From the NCBI GenBank assembly GCA_016722445.1, contig JADKIZ010000005.1:235563-299562 (forward strand): a stretch of DNA of 64,000 nt, in the 5' to 3' direction. The notes beneath the pieces are model-generated. The model ran no database searches. It saw only the letters and a list, made by a program, of their open reading frames with translations, and was not told the origin of the DNA. The stretch is from Flavobacteriales bacterium. GTDB taxonomy: Bacteria > Bacteroidota > Bacteroidia > Flavobacteriales_D > Sanyastnellaceae. Positions 54,143-63,381 of the stretch are shown here, in pieces (position 1 is the first letter of the stretch; every line of letters begins with the position of its first letter). The translations under genes and the position numbers were made by a program.

Positions 54143-54919
54143 CCAATGAAACTCCTTTGGCGATCATCGCAAGCAAAATTGCGCCGAGGGCGATGCGGTA
54201 CCAACCGAAGACACGGAATCCATTCTTGGTGAGGAAACTGATGAAAAATTTAATCGCAAGCATCGCAACGATGAATGCGACCACATTTCCCACCAACAGT
54301 ATTTTGAGGTTTTCACCAGAGAAAATTTCCGGTGTGTCTTTGATCCCTTTGTAAAGTTTTAAAACAGAAGCACCAAACATAGTGGGCACCGCAAGAAAGA
54401 AAGAAAACTCTGCGGCTTGTTTGCGGGTGAGGCCTTGCGTCATACCTCCTATGATGGTTGCAGCGGAACGCGAAACGCCGGGTATCATACTGATGCATTG
54501 AAACAGGCCTATCACAAACGCTTTTGGAAAAGTGATGATGACTTCGTTTTTGGGATGAAGCCATTTATCGATAAAGAGGAGGATGATACCACCAATAAGT
54601 AAGGTGATGGCCACAACCTGTACACTCTCGAGCAAAGATTCAATGGCATCATTGAACAACAAACCAAAACAGCAGCAGGTATGAACGCAACAAAAAGTTT
54701 GAAATAGAAATCGAGACTTTGGAAAAATCTTTTCCAATAAAGAAGTACTACACTGAGGATGGCACCAAATTGAATATTGACGATGTAAGCTTTAACAAAT
54801 GGATCATCAGGAACGCCAAGAAGTTTCTGAGCGATGATCATGTGTCCGGTGCTGCTGATCGGAAGAAATTCGGTGATTCCTTCGATGATCGCGATGATGA
54901 TAGCCTGAATGATATTCAC
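54135..54919 (-). CDS. uppP: Undecaprenyl-diphosphatase, frameshifted
   Basis: Two frames (54512-54919 and 54135-54737) join as one UppP/BacA protein of about 261 residues. The first has IEGITEFLPISSTGHMIIA with the catalytic Glu-rich motif. The second has PGVSRSAATIIGG with the conserved Ser-Arg and several membrane segments. One missing G near 54664 explains the break, since the joined sequence AAVLGLLFNDAIE reads naturally across it. The enzyme recycles the undecaprenyl carrier for peptidoglycan and other envelope polymers. It follows the DUF3098 gene as usual in Bacteroidota. Confidence 0.92.
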
Positions 54920-54928
54920 AGGCCAGGC

Positions 54929-55215
54929 TTACTTCTTTTTGTCTTTCGTTGCAACGGGCTGTGCCTGATCATTCTGAACGGCACTTTTATCGCGATACAT
55001 AATGGCATAACCAACAAATACATAACCAGCCAAAATCACGATCGGTGCCAGGGTAATTCTGCGAAAACTAAAAATATCTTCACTGAATACAGTTGGATCT
55101 TCGCTGCCACCACCAGACATCAAGGTATATCCCACGATAAGGATCACCAGACCGATGAGGAGGAGCATGTAGTTTTTTTTTGAAAAGCAAACTGCAGATT
55201 TGTGTTATTCGCCAT
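54929..55215 (-). CDS. DUF3098 small membrane protein, 5' frameshift in an A homopolymer
   Basis: The visible frame from 55168 gives 79 residues (MLLLIGLVILIVGYTLMSGG, DIFSFRRITLAPIVILAGYVFVGYAIMY) that fit DUF3098, with two membrane segments. Upstream, an ATG at 55215 opens MANNTNLQFAFQKK, which connects to NYMLLLIG if the run of nine A at about 55173-55181 has ten. That gives 95 residues and the family's usual FAFxKKNY start. DUF3098 has no known function and usually sits between ftsX and uppP. Here ftsX is absent. Confidence 0.85.
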
Positions 55216-55293
55216 GAGGTTTTCTATTGCAGTGCAAAGAAGCATTAAAAGCATGCTCCATCAAAACCTGTTTTCAATTTTTACCAGAACAGG

Positions 55294-56025
55294 ATGTTGA
55301 ACAAGTTGCAGGTCATTCTCAATAAATCCCCATTTTTGCCCCACTTTATATATATGGGACACATTCATTTTGGCATTCCACGGGAGCTAACGGTTCAGCT
55401 TCAGAAAAAATCCGGTATTCGGAACTTTGTTGAAACCGGGACCTATTTGGGAAAAACCTCAGCCTGGGCAGCGGAGCATTTCAATCTGGTACATACCATT
55501 GAAATCGCTGAAGTACTGCACCAGCGGGCTCAGGAGAAGTATGTCCACCTGAAAAACATCACTTTCCATTTGGGAGATAGTAAAACAGTGATGGGTCAGA
55601 TTGTAAAATCGCTGGATGGTCCGGCGTTTTTCTGGCTCGACGGACACTGGTGTGGTCGCGAAACCGGGGGCAAAAACAATGAATGTCCGGTTATGCAGGA
55701 GATCCACGATGCAACAGCCATTGATGGTTCCATCATTTTTGTTGACGATTTGCGCTGTTTTGTAGGGCCACAGCCCTTCGACAGCGGGGAGTGCTATCCC
55801 AATGTGACGGAGCTCATCGATCTCATTCGCAGCAGGAGGCCAGGTTATTATATCACCATACACGATGATACCTTGATTGCGGTTCCCGGGAATCTGCGCG
55901 AGGTGATCGATGCAGACTGGGTGGCGAATTACCGCCGCCGCTTTCCCAATACCCTTTCAAACCGCATCGACAAATGGTGGTGGAGAATTAAAAATCTCAA
56001 TTTCAGGAACGAATACGGCTCCTGA
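55294..56025 (+). CDS. Class I SAM-dependent methyltransferase-like protein
   Basis: This 243-residue protein has IRNFVETGTYLGKTSAWAAE, a GxxxG-type motif I, then VHTIEIAEVLHQRA (acidic end of strand 2), FFWLDGHWCG and GSIIFVDDLRCF, and TIHDDTLIAVP. This order fits the Methyltransf_24-type Rossmann fold found in sugar and cell-surface modification. A role in polysaccharide methylation is suggested only by the glycosyltransferases 2-5 kb away. It is divergent from the DUF3098 gene and separate from the ribosomal protein genes that follow. Confidence 0.75.
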   Translation: MLNKLQVILNKSPFLPHFIYMGHIHFGIPRELTVQLQKKSGIRNFVETGTYLGKTSAWAAEHFNLVHTIEIAEVLHQRAQEKYVHLKNITFHLGDSKTVMGQIVKSLDGPAFFWLDGHWCGRETGGKNNECPVMQEIHDATAIDGSIIFVDDLRCFVGPQPFDSGECYPNVTELIDLIRSRRPGYYITIHDDTLIAVPGNLREVIDADWVANYRRRFPNTLSNRIDKWWWRIKNLNFRNEYGS

Positions 56026-56124
56026 GGAGAAAATTCATGGGAAAAAATCATTTTACGAACCCCGCTCCCGCCCTGCATTTCGGGGATAAATTGCACTTTT
56101 CTTCGTCAGAATGTTGAAAAGTGC

Positions 56125-56154
56125 TTGCAGATTAGAAAAAGCGAAGTATTTTCG
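56125..56154 (+). promoter_or_regulatory. Promoter TTG-N19-TATTTTCG for the ribosomal protein cluster
   Basis: TTG (56125-56127) and TATTTTCG (56147-56154, one mismatch) are 19 bases apart, which leaves a leader of about 40 bases before rplM. Confidence 0.6.
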
Positions 56155-56198
56155 CACCCCGTTTTTCGGAAAGAAGAACGTGTTAGTAATCAAGAGCA

Positions 56199-56653
56199 AT
56201 GGATACTTTAAGTTACAAAACCGTATCAGGTAATAAGGAAACAGCCAACAAACAGTGGCTCCTTGTTGACGCTGAAGGTAAAAACCTCGGTCGCATTTGC
56301 AGCGAAATCGCCTACCTGCTCCGCGGTAAGCACAAGACCAATTTCACACACACGCCGATTGCGGTGACAATGTTGTGGTGATCAATGCAGAAAAAGTAGC
56401 TCTCACCGGTAACAAGTGGGACGAAAAACAATACATCCGCTACACTGGATATCCTGGTGGTCAGCGCTTTGCCACTCCAAAAGAGATGATGGCCAAGCAT
56501 CCGACAGCCATGATTGAAATGGGTGTTCGCGAATGCTTCCAAAAAACCGTTTAGGTCGCGCGGTGTATCGCAACCTGTATGTGGTATGCTGGTACTGAAC
56601 ACGAGCAAACTGCACAGCAACCTAAACTTCACACCAACCCGTTAAGACATTAG
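56199..56653 (+). CDS. rplM: 50S ribosomal protein L13, with three apparent indels
   Basis: Read across three frames this is an L13 of about 151 residues. Segments are SGNKETANKQWLLVDAEGKN and LGRICSEIAYLLRGKHKTNF, then CGDNVVVINAEKVALTGNKW, YTGYPGGQRFATPKEMMAKH, GVRECFQKTV, and YAGTEHEQTAQQPKLHT. Breaks fall near 56350 (a lost C in a CA run), 56551 (a lost T) and 56582 (an extra G). L13 is an early assembly protein of the 50S subunit. Its start 4 bases before rpsI is the usual operon layout. The indels cannot all be real in an essential gene, so they are probably sequence errors. Confidence 0.92.
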
Positions 56654-56656
56654 CCA

Positions 56657-57043
56657 ATGGCCGCAATTACAAATACCTCAGGACGTAGAAAAACCGCTGT
56701 TGCCCGCATTTACCTCAGCGAGGGAACAGGCAATTTCACCATCAACGGCAAGGATTACAAAGAGTATTTCCCGACGCTTGTGCTTCAGTACAAAGTGCAT
56801 CAAGCCTTTAAGGTGACAGAAACAGACGGTAAATACGACTCAAAGCCAACCTCGATGGTGGCGGTATCACCTGGTCAGGCTGAAGCACTTGCTTGCCATC
56901 TCCAAAGCGTTGATTGAAATCAACCCAGAGTGGAAAAGCGTATTGCGCATCGAAGGACTCACCACCCGTGACCCACGTATGGTGGAACGTAAGAAATTCG
57001 GTCAGAGAAAGCCGTAAGCGCCTTCCAGTTCTCTAAGCGTTAA
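56657..57043 (+). CDS. rpsI: 30S ribosomal protein S9, with several apparent indels
   Basis: The first 65 residues read normally (NTSGRRKTAVARIYLSEGTG, FTINGKDYKEYFPTLVLQYK). Shifts follow near 56836, 56870 and 56896. After them ALIEINPEWKSVLRIEGLTT, RDPRMVERKKFGQRK and a terminal FQFSKR match S9. The span corresponds to 128 residues, the family length. The basic FSKR tail reaches into the 30S P site. It follows rplM after 3 bases. Confidence 0.92.
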
Positions 57044-57128
57044 TCGCTGATTGTGGAGCCGCTTGTTTAGTATCCAAATATTTCGGACTACTGAGGGTAA
57101 AGACCCGCAATCATGGGAGACCATGGTT

Positions 57129-57149
57129 GATCCCGATAAAACCGGGATC
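57129..57149 (+). other. Hairpin in the rpsI-rpsB spacer
   Basis: GATCCCG and CGGGATC form a perfect 7-bp stem with a 7-base loop, 77 bases before rpsB. There is no T tract, so it is not a terminator. It could be part of a leader that S2 or EF-Ts recognises, or a processing site. Function is not shown. Confidence 0.4.
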
Positions 57150-57225
57150 CACAGGCTACCGAGATATTGGTTTAGAGAATGCAAACAAGAGCCGCCCGGA
57201 GAAATTGCGGACCAATTAAATCATA

Positions 57226-57974
57226 ATGGCAAAAGTTACTTTTGATGAATTGTTGCCGACAGGTGTGCACTTTGGACACCTCAGCCGCAAGTGGAATCCA
57301 AACATGGCACCTTATATCTTCGGTGAGAAGAAAGGTATCCATATTATTGATCTGAACAAAACCGCTGTGAAGCTCGAAGAAGCGTCGCATGCCCTCAAAC
57401 AGATCGCAAAATCAGGTAAAAAATCCCTTTTCGTTGCTACCAAGAAGCAAGCGAAAGACATCGTATCCGAAAAAGTAGGTGCGATCGGAATGCCTTTCGT
57501 TACTGAACGTTGGCCAGGCGGTATGCTTACCAACTTCGTAACCATCCGTAAGGCGGTTCGCAAAATGTCTTCGATTGAGAAAATGGAAACAGACGGTACT
57601 GCTGCTACATTGAGCAAGCGTGAGCGTCTTCAGCTTACGTACACTGCAAAGATGACCAAAAACTTGGTTCTATTGCTGATATGAACCGTGTACCTGCGGC
57701 CATTTTCGTGGTAGATATCATGAAAGAACATATTGCGGTGGCTGAAGCCAAGCGTCTCGCCATTCCGGTGTTCGCTATGGTGGATACCAACAGTGATCCT
57801 CGCAAAGTTGACTTCGCTATCCCTGCTAACGACGATGCAACAAGAGCATCAGCAAAATCCTCGATGTAGTGATCGAAGGTATCGCTGAAGGCCTCGCAGA
57901 ACGTAAAGCCGATGGATAAAAACGAAGGTGAAGAAGGCAAAGGCAAGAAAAGCAAAGCTCAGGCTGAAGCTTAA
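57226..57974 (+). CDS. rpsB: 30S ribosomal protein S2, with several apparent indels
   Basis: Residues 1-146 read in one frame (ELLPTGVHFGHLSRKWNPNM, IHIIDLNKTAVKLEEA, TERWPGGMLTNFVTIRKAV). A lost G near 57669 shifts to DMNRVPAAIFVVDIMKEHIA and VAEAKRLAIPVFAMVDTNSD, then a lost A near 57843 and an extra G near 57914 lead to a Lys/Glu-rich tail stopping at 57974. Together this is a full S2 of about 249 residues. S2 joins the 30S subunit late and is needed for initiation. tsf follows, as in most bacteria. Confidence 0.93.
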
Positions 57975-58049
57975 TCTTCATTGTCAATTCCTTCATGATT
58001 CCGGAATAACCGGGAAAAACATTTGCAAACTCAACAATTATTAAAACCA

Positions 58050-58916
58050 TGAATATTACAGCTGCAGACGTAAACAAACTGCGCCAAATTACAGGCGCCG
58101 GTATGATGGACTGCAAAAAAGCCCTCACCGAAGCGAATGGAGATTTCCTGATCCTGCCATTGATGAACTTCGTAAGAAAGGCTAAAAGTAGCCGCGAATC
58201 GCGGTGACCGTGAAGCATCGGAAGGCGTGATCATTGCTAAGTCAGTAGACGGTGGCAAACGCGGTGTGATGATTATGCTCAACTGCGAAACCGATTTCGT
58301 TGCGAAAAACGCCGATTTCGGAGCAGTAGCCAGCAATATCCTCGAAGTAGCGATCAACAACAAACCAGCGTCACTCGACGAATTGAAAGCGTTGAACTAC
58401 ACGGGTACCAACCTTACCATCAATGATAAAATCGTTGAGGAGATTGGTAAAATCGGTGAAAAAATCGAGCTTTCTCACTATAGCGTTGTGAATGCTGAGC
58501 AGGTTTATGCTTACAACCACCCTGGTAACAAACTCGCTGCAGTAGTTGGTTTCAACAAAACCACTCCTGATGAAATGGCGAAAGATGTTGCTATGCAGGT
58601 TGCTGCAATGGCACCTGTAAGTGTTGACGAAAAATCAGTTCCTGAAGAAGTATAACAGAAGGAAATTGAAATCGGCAAGGAGCAAGCCATCAACGAAGGC
58701 AAACCTGCTGAAATGGCTGAGAAAATCGCCATGGGCCGTCTCAACAAATTCTTCAAGGAAAGCACTTTGCTCAACCAGGAATTCATCAAGGGACAGCAAA
58801 CTTTCAGTTTCTGCTATTTGAAAACAGCAGACAAAGATTTGACTGTTACTGAGATTCAAACGTTGCGCGTTGAACTAAGAGAAATTATTTCTGAATATAA
58901 AAGCCACTCTGAATAG
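58050..58916 (+). CDS. tsf: Elongation factor Ts, with several apparent indels and one in-frame stop
   Basis: The start MNITAADVNKLRQITGAGMM followed by DCKKALTEANGDF is the EF-Ts N-terminal domain with the TGAGMMDCK motif. The frame is lost at 58142-58200, then continues as GVIIAKSVDGGKRGVMIMLN and CETDFVAKNADF. A TAA at 58653 interrupts QKEIEIGKEQAINEGKPAEM, and the C-terminus (MGRLNKFFKESTLLNQEF onward) is followed by a partly garbled end. EF-Ts exchanges GDP for GTP on EF-Tu. The stop codon lies in the loop of the terminator. Confidence 0.92.
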
Positions 58917-58928
58917 GGTGGCTTTTTT
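58899..58928 (+). terminator. Terminator overlapping the end of tsf
   Basis: AAAAGCCACTC pairs with GGGTGGCTTTT around a 6-base loop and is followed by T residues. The loop contains the tsf stop codon. Confidence 0.85.
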
Positions 58929-58954
58929 GTTTCTTCAGACACTCATATTTCCGA

Positions 58955-59090
58955 TCAATTACCGAATAACCATTTCACCACCTTCGCAATATTCCTAGCT
59001 TCATCCACACCACGGTGGTGCGTGCCTTCGAGCGGAATATTCAAAAGTGCAAGTGCTCCGGCCATGCCAACTTCGCGTTAGAGTTTCATT
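58955..59090 (-). pseudogene. Remnant of a DEDDh exonuclease gene (3' end only)
   Basis: On the minus strand this encodes about 45 residues, REVGMAGALALLNIPLEG then THHRGVDEARNIAKVVKWLF, matching the last part of the exonuclease gene at 61538-62073 with a few differences (Asp to Glu, and HLFY to WLFGN at the end). Nothing upstream of it continues the gene, as the lipoprotein array begins instead. It is a truncated second copy. Confidence 0.75.
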
Positions 59091-59166
59091 TATAATCCAC
59101 CAAAAAAATAAGGCCATCAGAGTTAAGGATTCATCAAATAATAAAATGAGGGAGAGGAATACAGTT

Positions 59167-59811
59167 TTAATAACTGATCAGAATGCTTGTAGTATCCAGG
59201 CCCGGAGCGATATACTCGTATTGACCAACACCACCGAAAGTGCCGTCGGTATACTCCATTCGATAGATAATACTTTAAAGGACATTTCGGATGTACCAAA
59301 TGATCCAATCTTCAGAAATGTTGGTAAGGTCGTTAGCTCCGAATGGTGGCAAAGCACTTACTTATAACACCTCTGGATTCAACGGTTCAATATCCACTGC
59401 CTTCACTTTTACCCACGCCTTTGGTGTTAATTGCAACCGACAAAGTCCACCATTTGCTTTATAACTTTGATAATTGACTTCAGTTGTATTCTCGAATTGG
59501 GACTCAACACCTACTGCCCCGAATAAGATCTGCATCCAAATCAATGTAATCTCAAATCTTCCACACTAGAATCAGATTGTGTTTGTCCGACTAATGAATA
59601 TGCCATTTGGGCCAAAGCAAATCTGTTGATTCTTATTTCAAAAATAAATATTGGCTTCAGGTACTGGAATGTCGGTATTGATTTGCCAAACAAACCATCG
59701 AAATAAACTGGAGGGCGACCTCTAGTCAAACAGGATTTGTTTGGTGCAGCCAATGAGGATGAAGATGAATGCAAAGGTTTTCTGCAAGCCAATATAACAA
59801 TCCCTTTTCAT
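59167..59811 (-). CDS. Tandem lipoprotein, copy 1 (frameshifted)
   Basis: Read with frame changes, the copy starts at MKRDCYIG, continues to a lipobox in FIFILIGCTK, then YFDG, NTDIPVPEANIYF, SLVGQTQSDS, VGVESQFENTTEVNYQSYKA, LQLTPKAWVKVKAVDIEPLN, and ends ...APGLDTTSILISY. About 214 residues are implied. It looks like an extracytoplasmic lipoprotein with a carboxypeptidase-regulatory-like beta fold (a guess from VPEANIYF and SDSSGRFEI-type segments). At least five shifts interrupt it. It shares most of its DNA with copies 2 and 3. Confidence 0.7.
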
Positions 59812-60002
59812 TTGATAATATTTAATCGGATTAAATTACCAAATCGCTGCCAAAACGCTTTCGCCACGTAACCAGTTGGTCCATTCTACATCTAAAGTCG
59901 TGAGCGTTACTATAAAATGCAACAAAGACAATTGCACCCATTTTTCGCTGTATGCATACAGTCATGATTCAACATTGAGGTAACAAATTGTAAAGGAGAG
60001 AA

Positions 60003-60653
60003 TCAATAGTATATTTCTAGGTCCAAAGTATCCAATCCTGGAGCAACAAAACTGTACATAGATGCGACGTCAAAGCTCCGTCAGGATGCATTAGTCGATA
60101 GCCAAACATAGACGGGATATTACCCGAAGTTTGCCATACCACCCAACCTTCAGATATATTGGTAAATCCATTGCACCACCCGGTGGCAAAGCACCTACGT
60201 ATAACACCTCTGGATTCAATGGTTCAATGTCCACTGCCTTCACTTTCACCCAAGCCTTTGGTGTTAATTGCAACAAACAAGTCCACCATTTTGCTTTATA
60301 ACTTTGATAATTGACTTCAGTTGTATTGTCGAATTGGGACTCAACACCTACTGCCCGAATAAGATCTGGATCCAAATCCAATGGAATCTCAAATCTTCCA
60401 CTAGAATCAGATTGGGTTTGTCCGACTAATGAATATGCATTTGGGCAAGCAAATCTGTTGATTCATATTTAAAAAATAAATATTAGCTTCAGCTACTGGA
60501 ATGTCGGTATTGATTTGGCAAACAAACCCATCGAAATAAACAGAGAGGCGTTCTCGATCCAAACGGGTTTTGTTTGGTGCAGCCAATGAGGATGAAGATT
60601 AATATTGGTACAAAGTTTTTCACCAAGCGAATATAACCAAATCCACTTTTCAT
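60003..60653 (-). CDS. Tandem lipoprotein, copy 2 (frameshifted)
   Basis: This copy has the clearest N-terminus: MKSGFGYIRLVKNFVPILIF leading to ILIGCTKQNPFGS, a lipoprotein signal with the Cys near residue 25. The core segments are as in copy 1 (NTDIPVAEANIYF, VGVESQFDNTTEVNYQSYKA, LTPKAWVKVKAVDIEPLNPE), and the end is YSFVAPGLDTLDLEIYY. It has about 216 residues when the breaks are bridged. It is a paralogue of its two neighbours. Confidence 0.7.
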
Positions 60654-60843
60654 TTGGTAATATTTAATCGGATTAAATTACCAGATCGCTGCTAAAACAC
60701 TTTCGCCGCCACGACCAGTTGGTCCATTCTACATCTAAGTCATGAGCGTTACTATAAAAAATGCAATAAAGAAAATTGCACTCCATTTTTCACTGTATGC
60801 TTACAGTGCATGATTCAACATTGAGGTAACAAATTGTAGAGAA

Positions 60844-61465
60844 TCAATAGTATATTTCTATTTCCAAAGTATCCAAACCGGTGCAACATAACTATATACA
60901 CTCGGTTCGCCGAAGGTTCCATTCGTATATTCTTTACGAAAATAAATACCAGACTCAATGTTGCCAACAGAATTCAAACTACCCAATCCTGTGGAATATT
61001 AGTAGAATATTATTGCGCCTCAGGAGGCAGTGCATTAATATATAATACCTCTGGATTCAATGGTTCAATATCCACCGCCTTCACTTTCACCCAAGCCTTT
61101 GGTGGTAATCCAACCGACTAAAGTCCACCATTTGCTTCTATAGCTTTGATAATTGACTTCAAGTTGTATTCTCGAATTGGGACTCAACACCTACTGCCCG
61201 AATAAGATCTGCATCCAAATCCAATGGAATCTCAAATCTTCCACTAGAATCAGATTGAGTTTGTCCGACCAATGAATATGCATTTGGGCCAGGCAAATCT
61301 GTTCATATTTCAAAAATAAATATTGGCTTCAGGAACTGGAATGTCGGTATTGATTTGGCAAACAAACCCATCGAAATAAACTGGAGGGGCGTCCTCTGAT
61401 CCAAACGGGTTTTGTTTGGTGCAGCCAATGAGGATGAAGATGAATATTGGTACAAAGGTTTTCAC
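60844..61465 (-). CDS. Tandem lipoprotein, copy 3 (frameshifted)
   Basis: The signal segment reads VKTFVPIFIFILIGCTKQ, with a GTG at 61463-61465 as the nearest start. The DNA upstream of the signal differs from copies 1 and 2, which marks one edge of the duplicated unit. The core is as in the other copies and the C-terminus again ends near EIEIYY. Several indels break the frame. Copy 3 borders the exonuclease gene by about 70 bases. Confidence 0.65.
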
Positions 61466-61537
61466 TAGATAAAGGTAATCATTTTCTTGAATGAATTATC
61501 CTTCCGATAAAATTGTTCCAAAAAGAGAAATATCACT

Positions 61538-62073
61538 TCAATAGAATAGATGCTTCACTACCTTCGCAATATTCCTAGCATCATCCACACCGCGGTGGTG
61601 CGTGCCTTCGAGCGGAATATTTAAAAGCGCAAGTGCTCCGGCCATGCCCACTTCTCGATTGAGTTTCATTTTCAAACCGAAGAGATTTTTGACATTGATA
61701 TGCGACATGCCGAATGGAAATGGCACTTCAGATCGCGACATGTTGGTGAACATGGTATGATCGTATGGCCATAACTCATCCATGTGCGCTGATGCGTGAG
61801 ATAATCGCTGCATAAAATTTCACATGCTTCGCGGAATGTTATTCCTTCATCACCATTTCCGGCGTGATGGTGGTGAGTTGTGTCTAAAATAGACTTACCG
61901 TGGATCGTTCAGGTTTCACCATGATGCCGCGACTATCTGTGATTTCACCTGATTGAACATCAAGCAAACAAATTCCGATTTCAATGATATCGCTTTGCTG
62001 ATCTGCTGGCTGTACCATCCCAACGAGTGGATTCAACATCTATGATGACAATTTTATCGAGAAGGCGGGACAT
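61538..62073 (-). CDS. DEDDh 3'-5' exonuclease family protein (frameshifted)
   Basis: Bridging frames from the ATG at 62073 gives MSRLLDKIVIIDVESTRWDG with the D-x-E of the exonuclease I motif, then DIIEIGICLLDVQSGEI, RGIMVKPERSTVS, TITPEMV, MDELWPYDHTMF, LKMKLNREVGMAGALALL and THHRGVDDARNIAKV, which holds the H and D of motif III. This is an RNase T/KapD/ERI-like nuclease of about 180 residues. Its substrate (RNA or DNA 3' ends) is unknown. A truncated copy of its end lies at 58955. Confidence 0.75.
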
Positions 62074-62380
62074 GTGGGTTGTAATTTCTAGTTGCAAAGT
62101 AAATGGTTCCGAACTTCGGGGCTAGGAGGGGAGGACGCTGAGAGATGGTGGAATTACTGGACGCAGAGGACGCGGAGGGCAAGGGAACGCGGAGATGAAG
62201 ATGCGCAGAGAATCCAACGAAGTGATCTCTGCGCTCTCTGTCTCTGCGTCCGGGTTTTAGGAATGAAAAATGAGCATGAATATTTGAGCAACAAAGAGCA
62301 TCCAGCTGACTTTTACGATCCCCCCTTCTCGTGCTCATCGTCCAAGATTCAATGGAAGAATTTGGACCAAAGATAAATAT
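62074..62380. other. Intergenic with CGCAGAG/CTCTGCG repeats
   Basis: Between 62140 and 62260 several copies of ACGCAGAG or ACGCGGAG are followed by CTCTGCG and CTCTGTCTCTGCGTCC in the opposite sense, so the stretch can fold back on itself. Similar CTCTGCGTC spacers recur in many environmental bacterial genomes. No gene is supported. Confidence 0.5.
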
Positions 62381-63256
62381 TCAAACAATATCAAACAAAC
62401 CATTCACTACCCCACACACTGCCTTCAGAAACATCAATCCATCGATGATGGTCAGATAATACATGATGTTTTTTTTGCAAAGCGAACGAGCAACAACAAA
62501 TAATGCGATAAATGGAATGGTGTTGATGGCGATTTCATCATTGAAAAATTTTCTCATGGTCGCAATCACCAGGAATGACGCCAAATCCCCAAGATAACCA
62601 ACGGTGAAATATGAATAAACCGTTTTACACTACGAACCTGGTGACAAACGTTTTCAATCATTGTTGTAATCGTCGATAGTCCTGCCATAAGCTGATACAA
62701 AGCACGGAGATGAACATCATGTTCTTGATGAACAGAAAAGATGTACAACCAAGAAAAGTTCAAACACAGTTCCCTTTTCCTGGCTGAGAACATGGCAAGG
62801 ATGCAATGTTACCAATCCGGACCATGTGAAACCGATGACAAATGGCTTGGCCAACCAGTGGACCGCAACGAGTGTTTCCTGAACAACATCTCTCCTACCC
62901 CATGGTAAAAAATCGATATGAACGGAACTGTGAATAACAGTAGATAAAACAACGGTGTTTGATTGCGAGATGAGATATTGAATTCCATGGCATACACGCG
63001 CAATCAGTGTGATCAATATCAAAAAGATAAACAACCTGTAGCTTTTGAAAGAATTTGTATGATATTAGATCAAACGATTCCTCCCATGGTGAATTCGGAT
63101 TGGTCTTTCAACACGCTTGCGTGTAGTAAACAATCACCGCAAAAAACACCCTAATAAAACTTCCATGAAGGAGATCTAACATCTTTGAAGTGTTGCTTCC
63201 AAAGCCAAAGCAACCGCGCATACCCCGTAGAAAAATTTCGAAAAAAACCTGGACAT
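62381..63256 (-). CDS. UbiA-like multi-pass membrane protein (heavily frameshifted)
   Basis: Stitching frames on the minus strand gives about 290 residues. It begins MSRFFSKFFYGVCAVALALE, continues through hydrophobic segments (FFAVIVYYTQA, LFILITLIARV, PLFYLLLFTVPFISIFYHGV), AVHWLAKPFVIGFTWSGLV, then a possible DDYNND acidic motif near 62675, and ends INTIPFIALFVVARSLC, YYLTIIDGLMFLKAV, CGVVNGLFDIV. The mix of membrane helices and an acidic cytosolic motif suggests a UbiA-type prenyltransferase relative seen in Bacteroidota. The family call is tentative because of the many breaks. Confidence 0.5.
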
Positions 63257-63381
63257 GGCTTTGATATTAACGCCTCATTGAACTTAAGAACTAAAAGGGA
63301 AGAATGGTTATTCCCCGATTGACAATTCCATCAACACAATAGCAGAAAGGTTATGCGGTTATCATTCAGCAAGGAAAAACC

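Larger units (their letters stand above)
59167..61500 (-). repeat. Tandem array of three ~841-bp units, each with one lipoprotein gene
   Basis: The period is 842 bases between the starts of copies 1 and 2 and 841 between the ends of copies 2 and 3. The spacers (59812-60002, 60654-60843) are nearly identical, including TTAATCGGATTAAATTACC. The array is bracketed by an exonuclease remnant on the left and the intact-length exonuclease gene on the right. Confidence 0.85.

Noticed and set aside
56199..58916. Programmed ribosomal frameshifting in the ribosomal protein cluster
   Set aside because: Shifts go both ways, lack slippery heptamers and occur several times per gene. They fit random indels.
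58955..61500. Composite transposon flanked by exonuclease copies
   Set aside because: No transposase, no target duplication and no terminal inverted repeats are visible. Tandem duplication explains the layout.
62140..62260. CRISPR-like array from CGCAGAG repeats
   Set aside because: The units are 8-15 bases, irregular, in both orientations and without uniform spacers. No cas genes are present.
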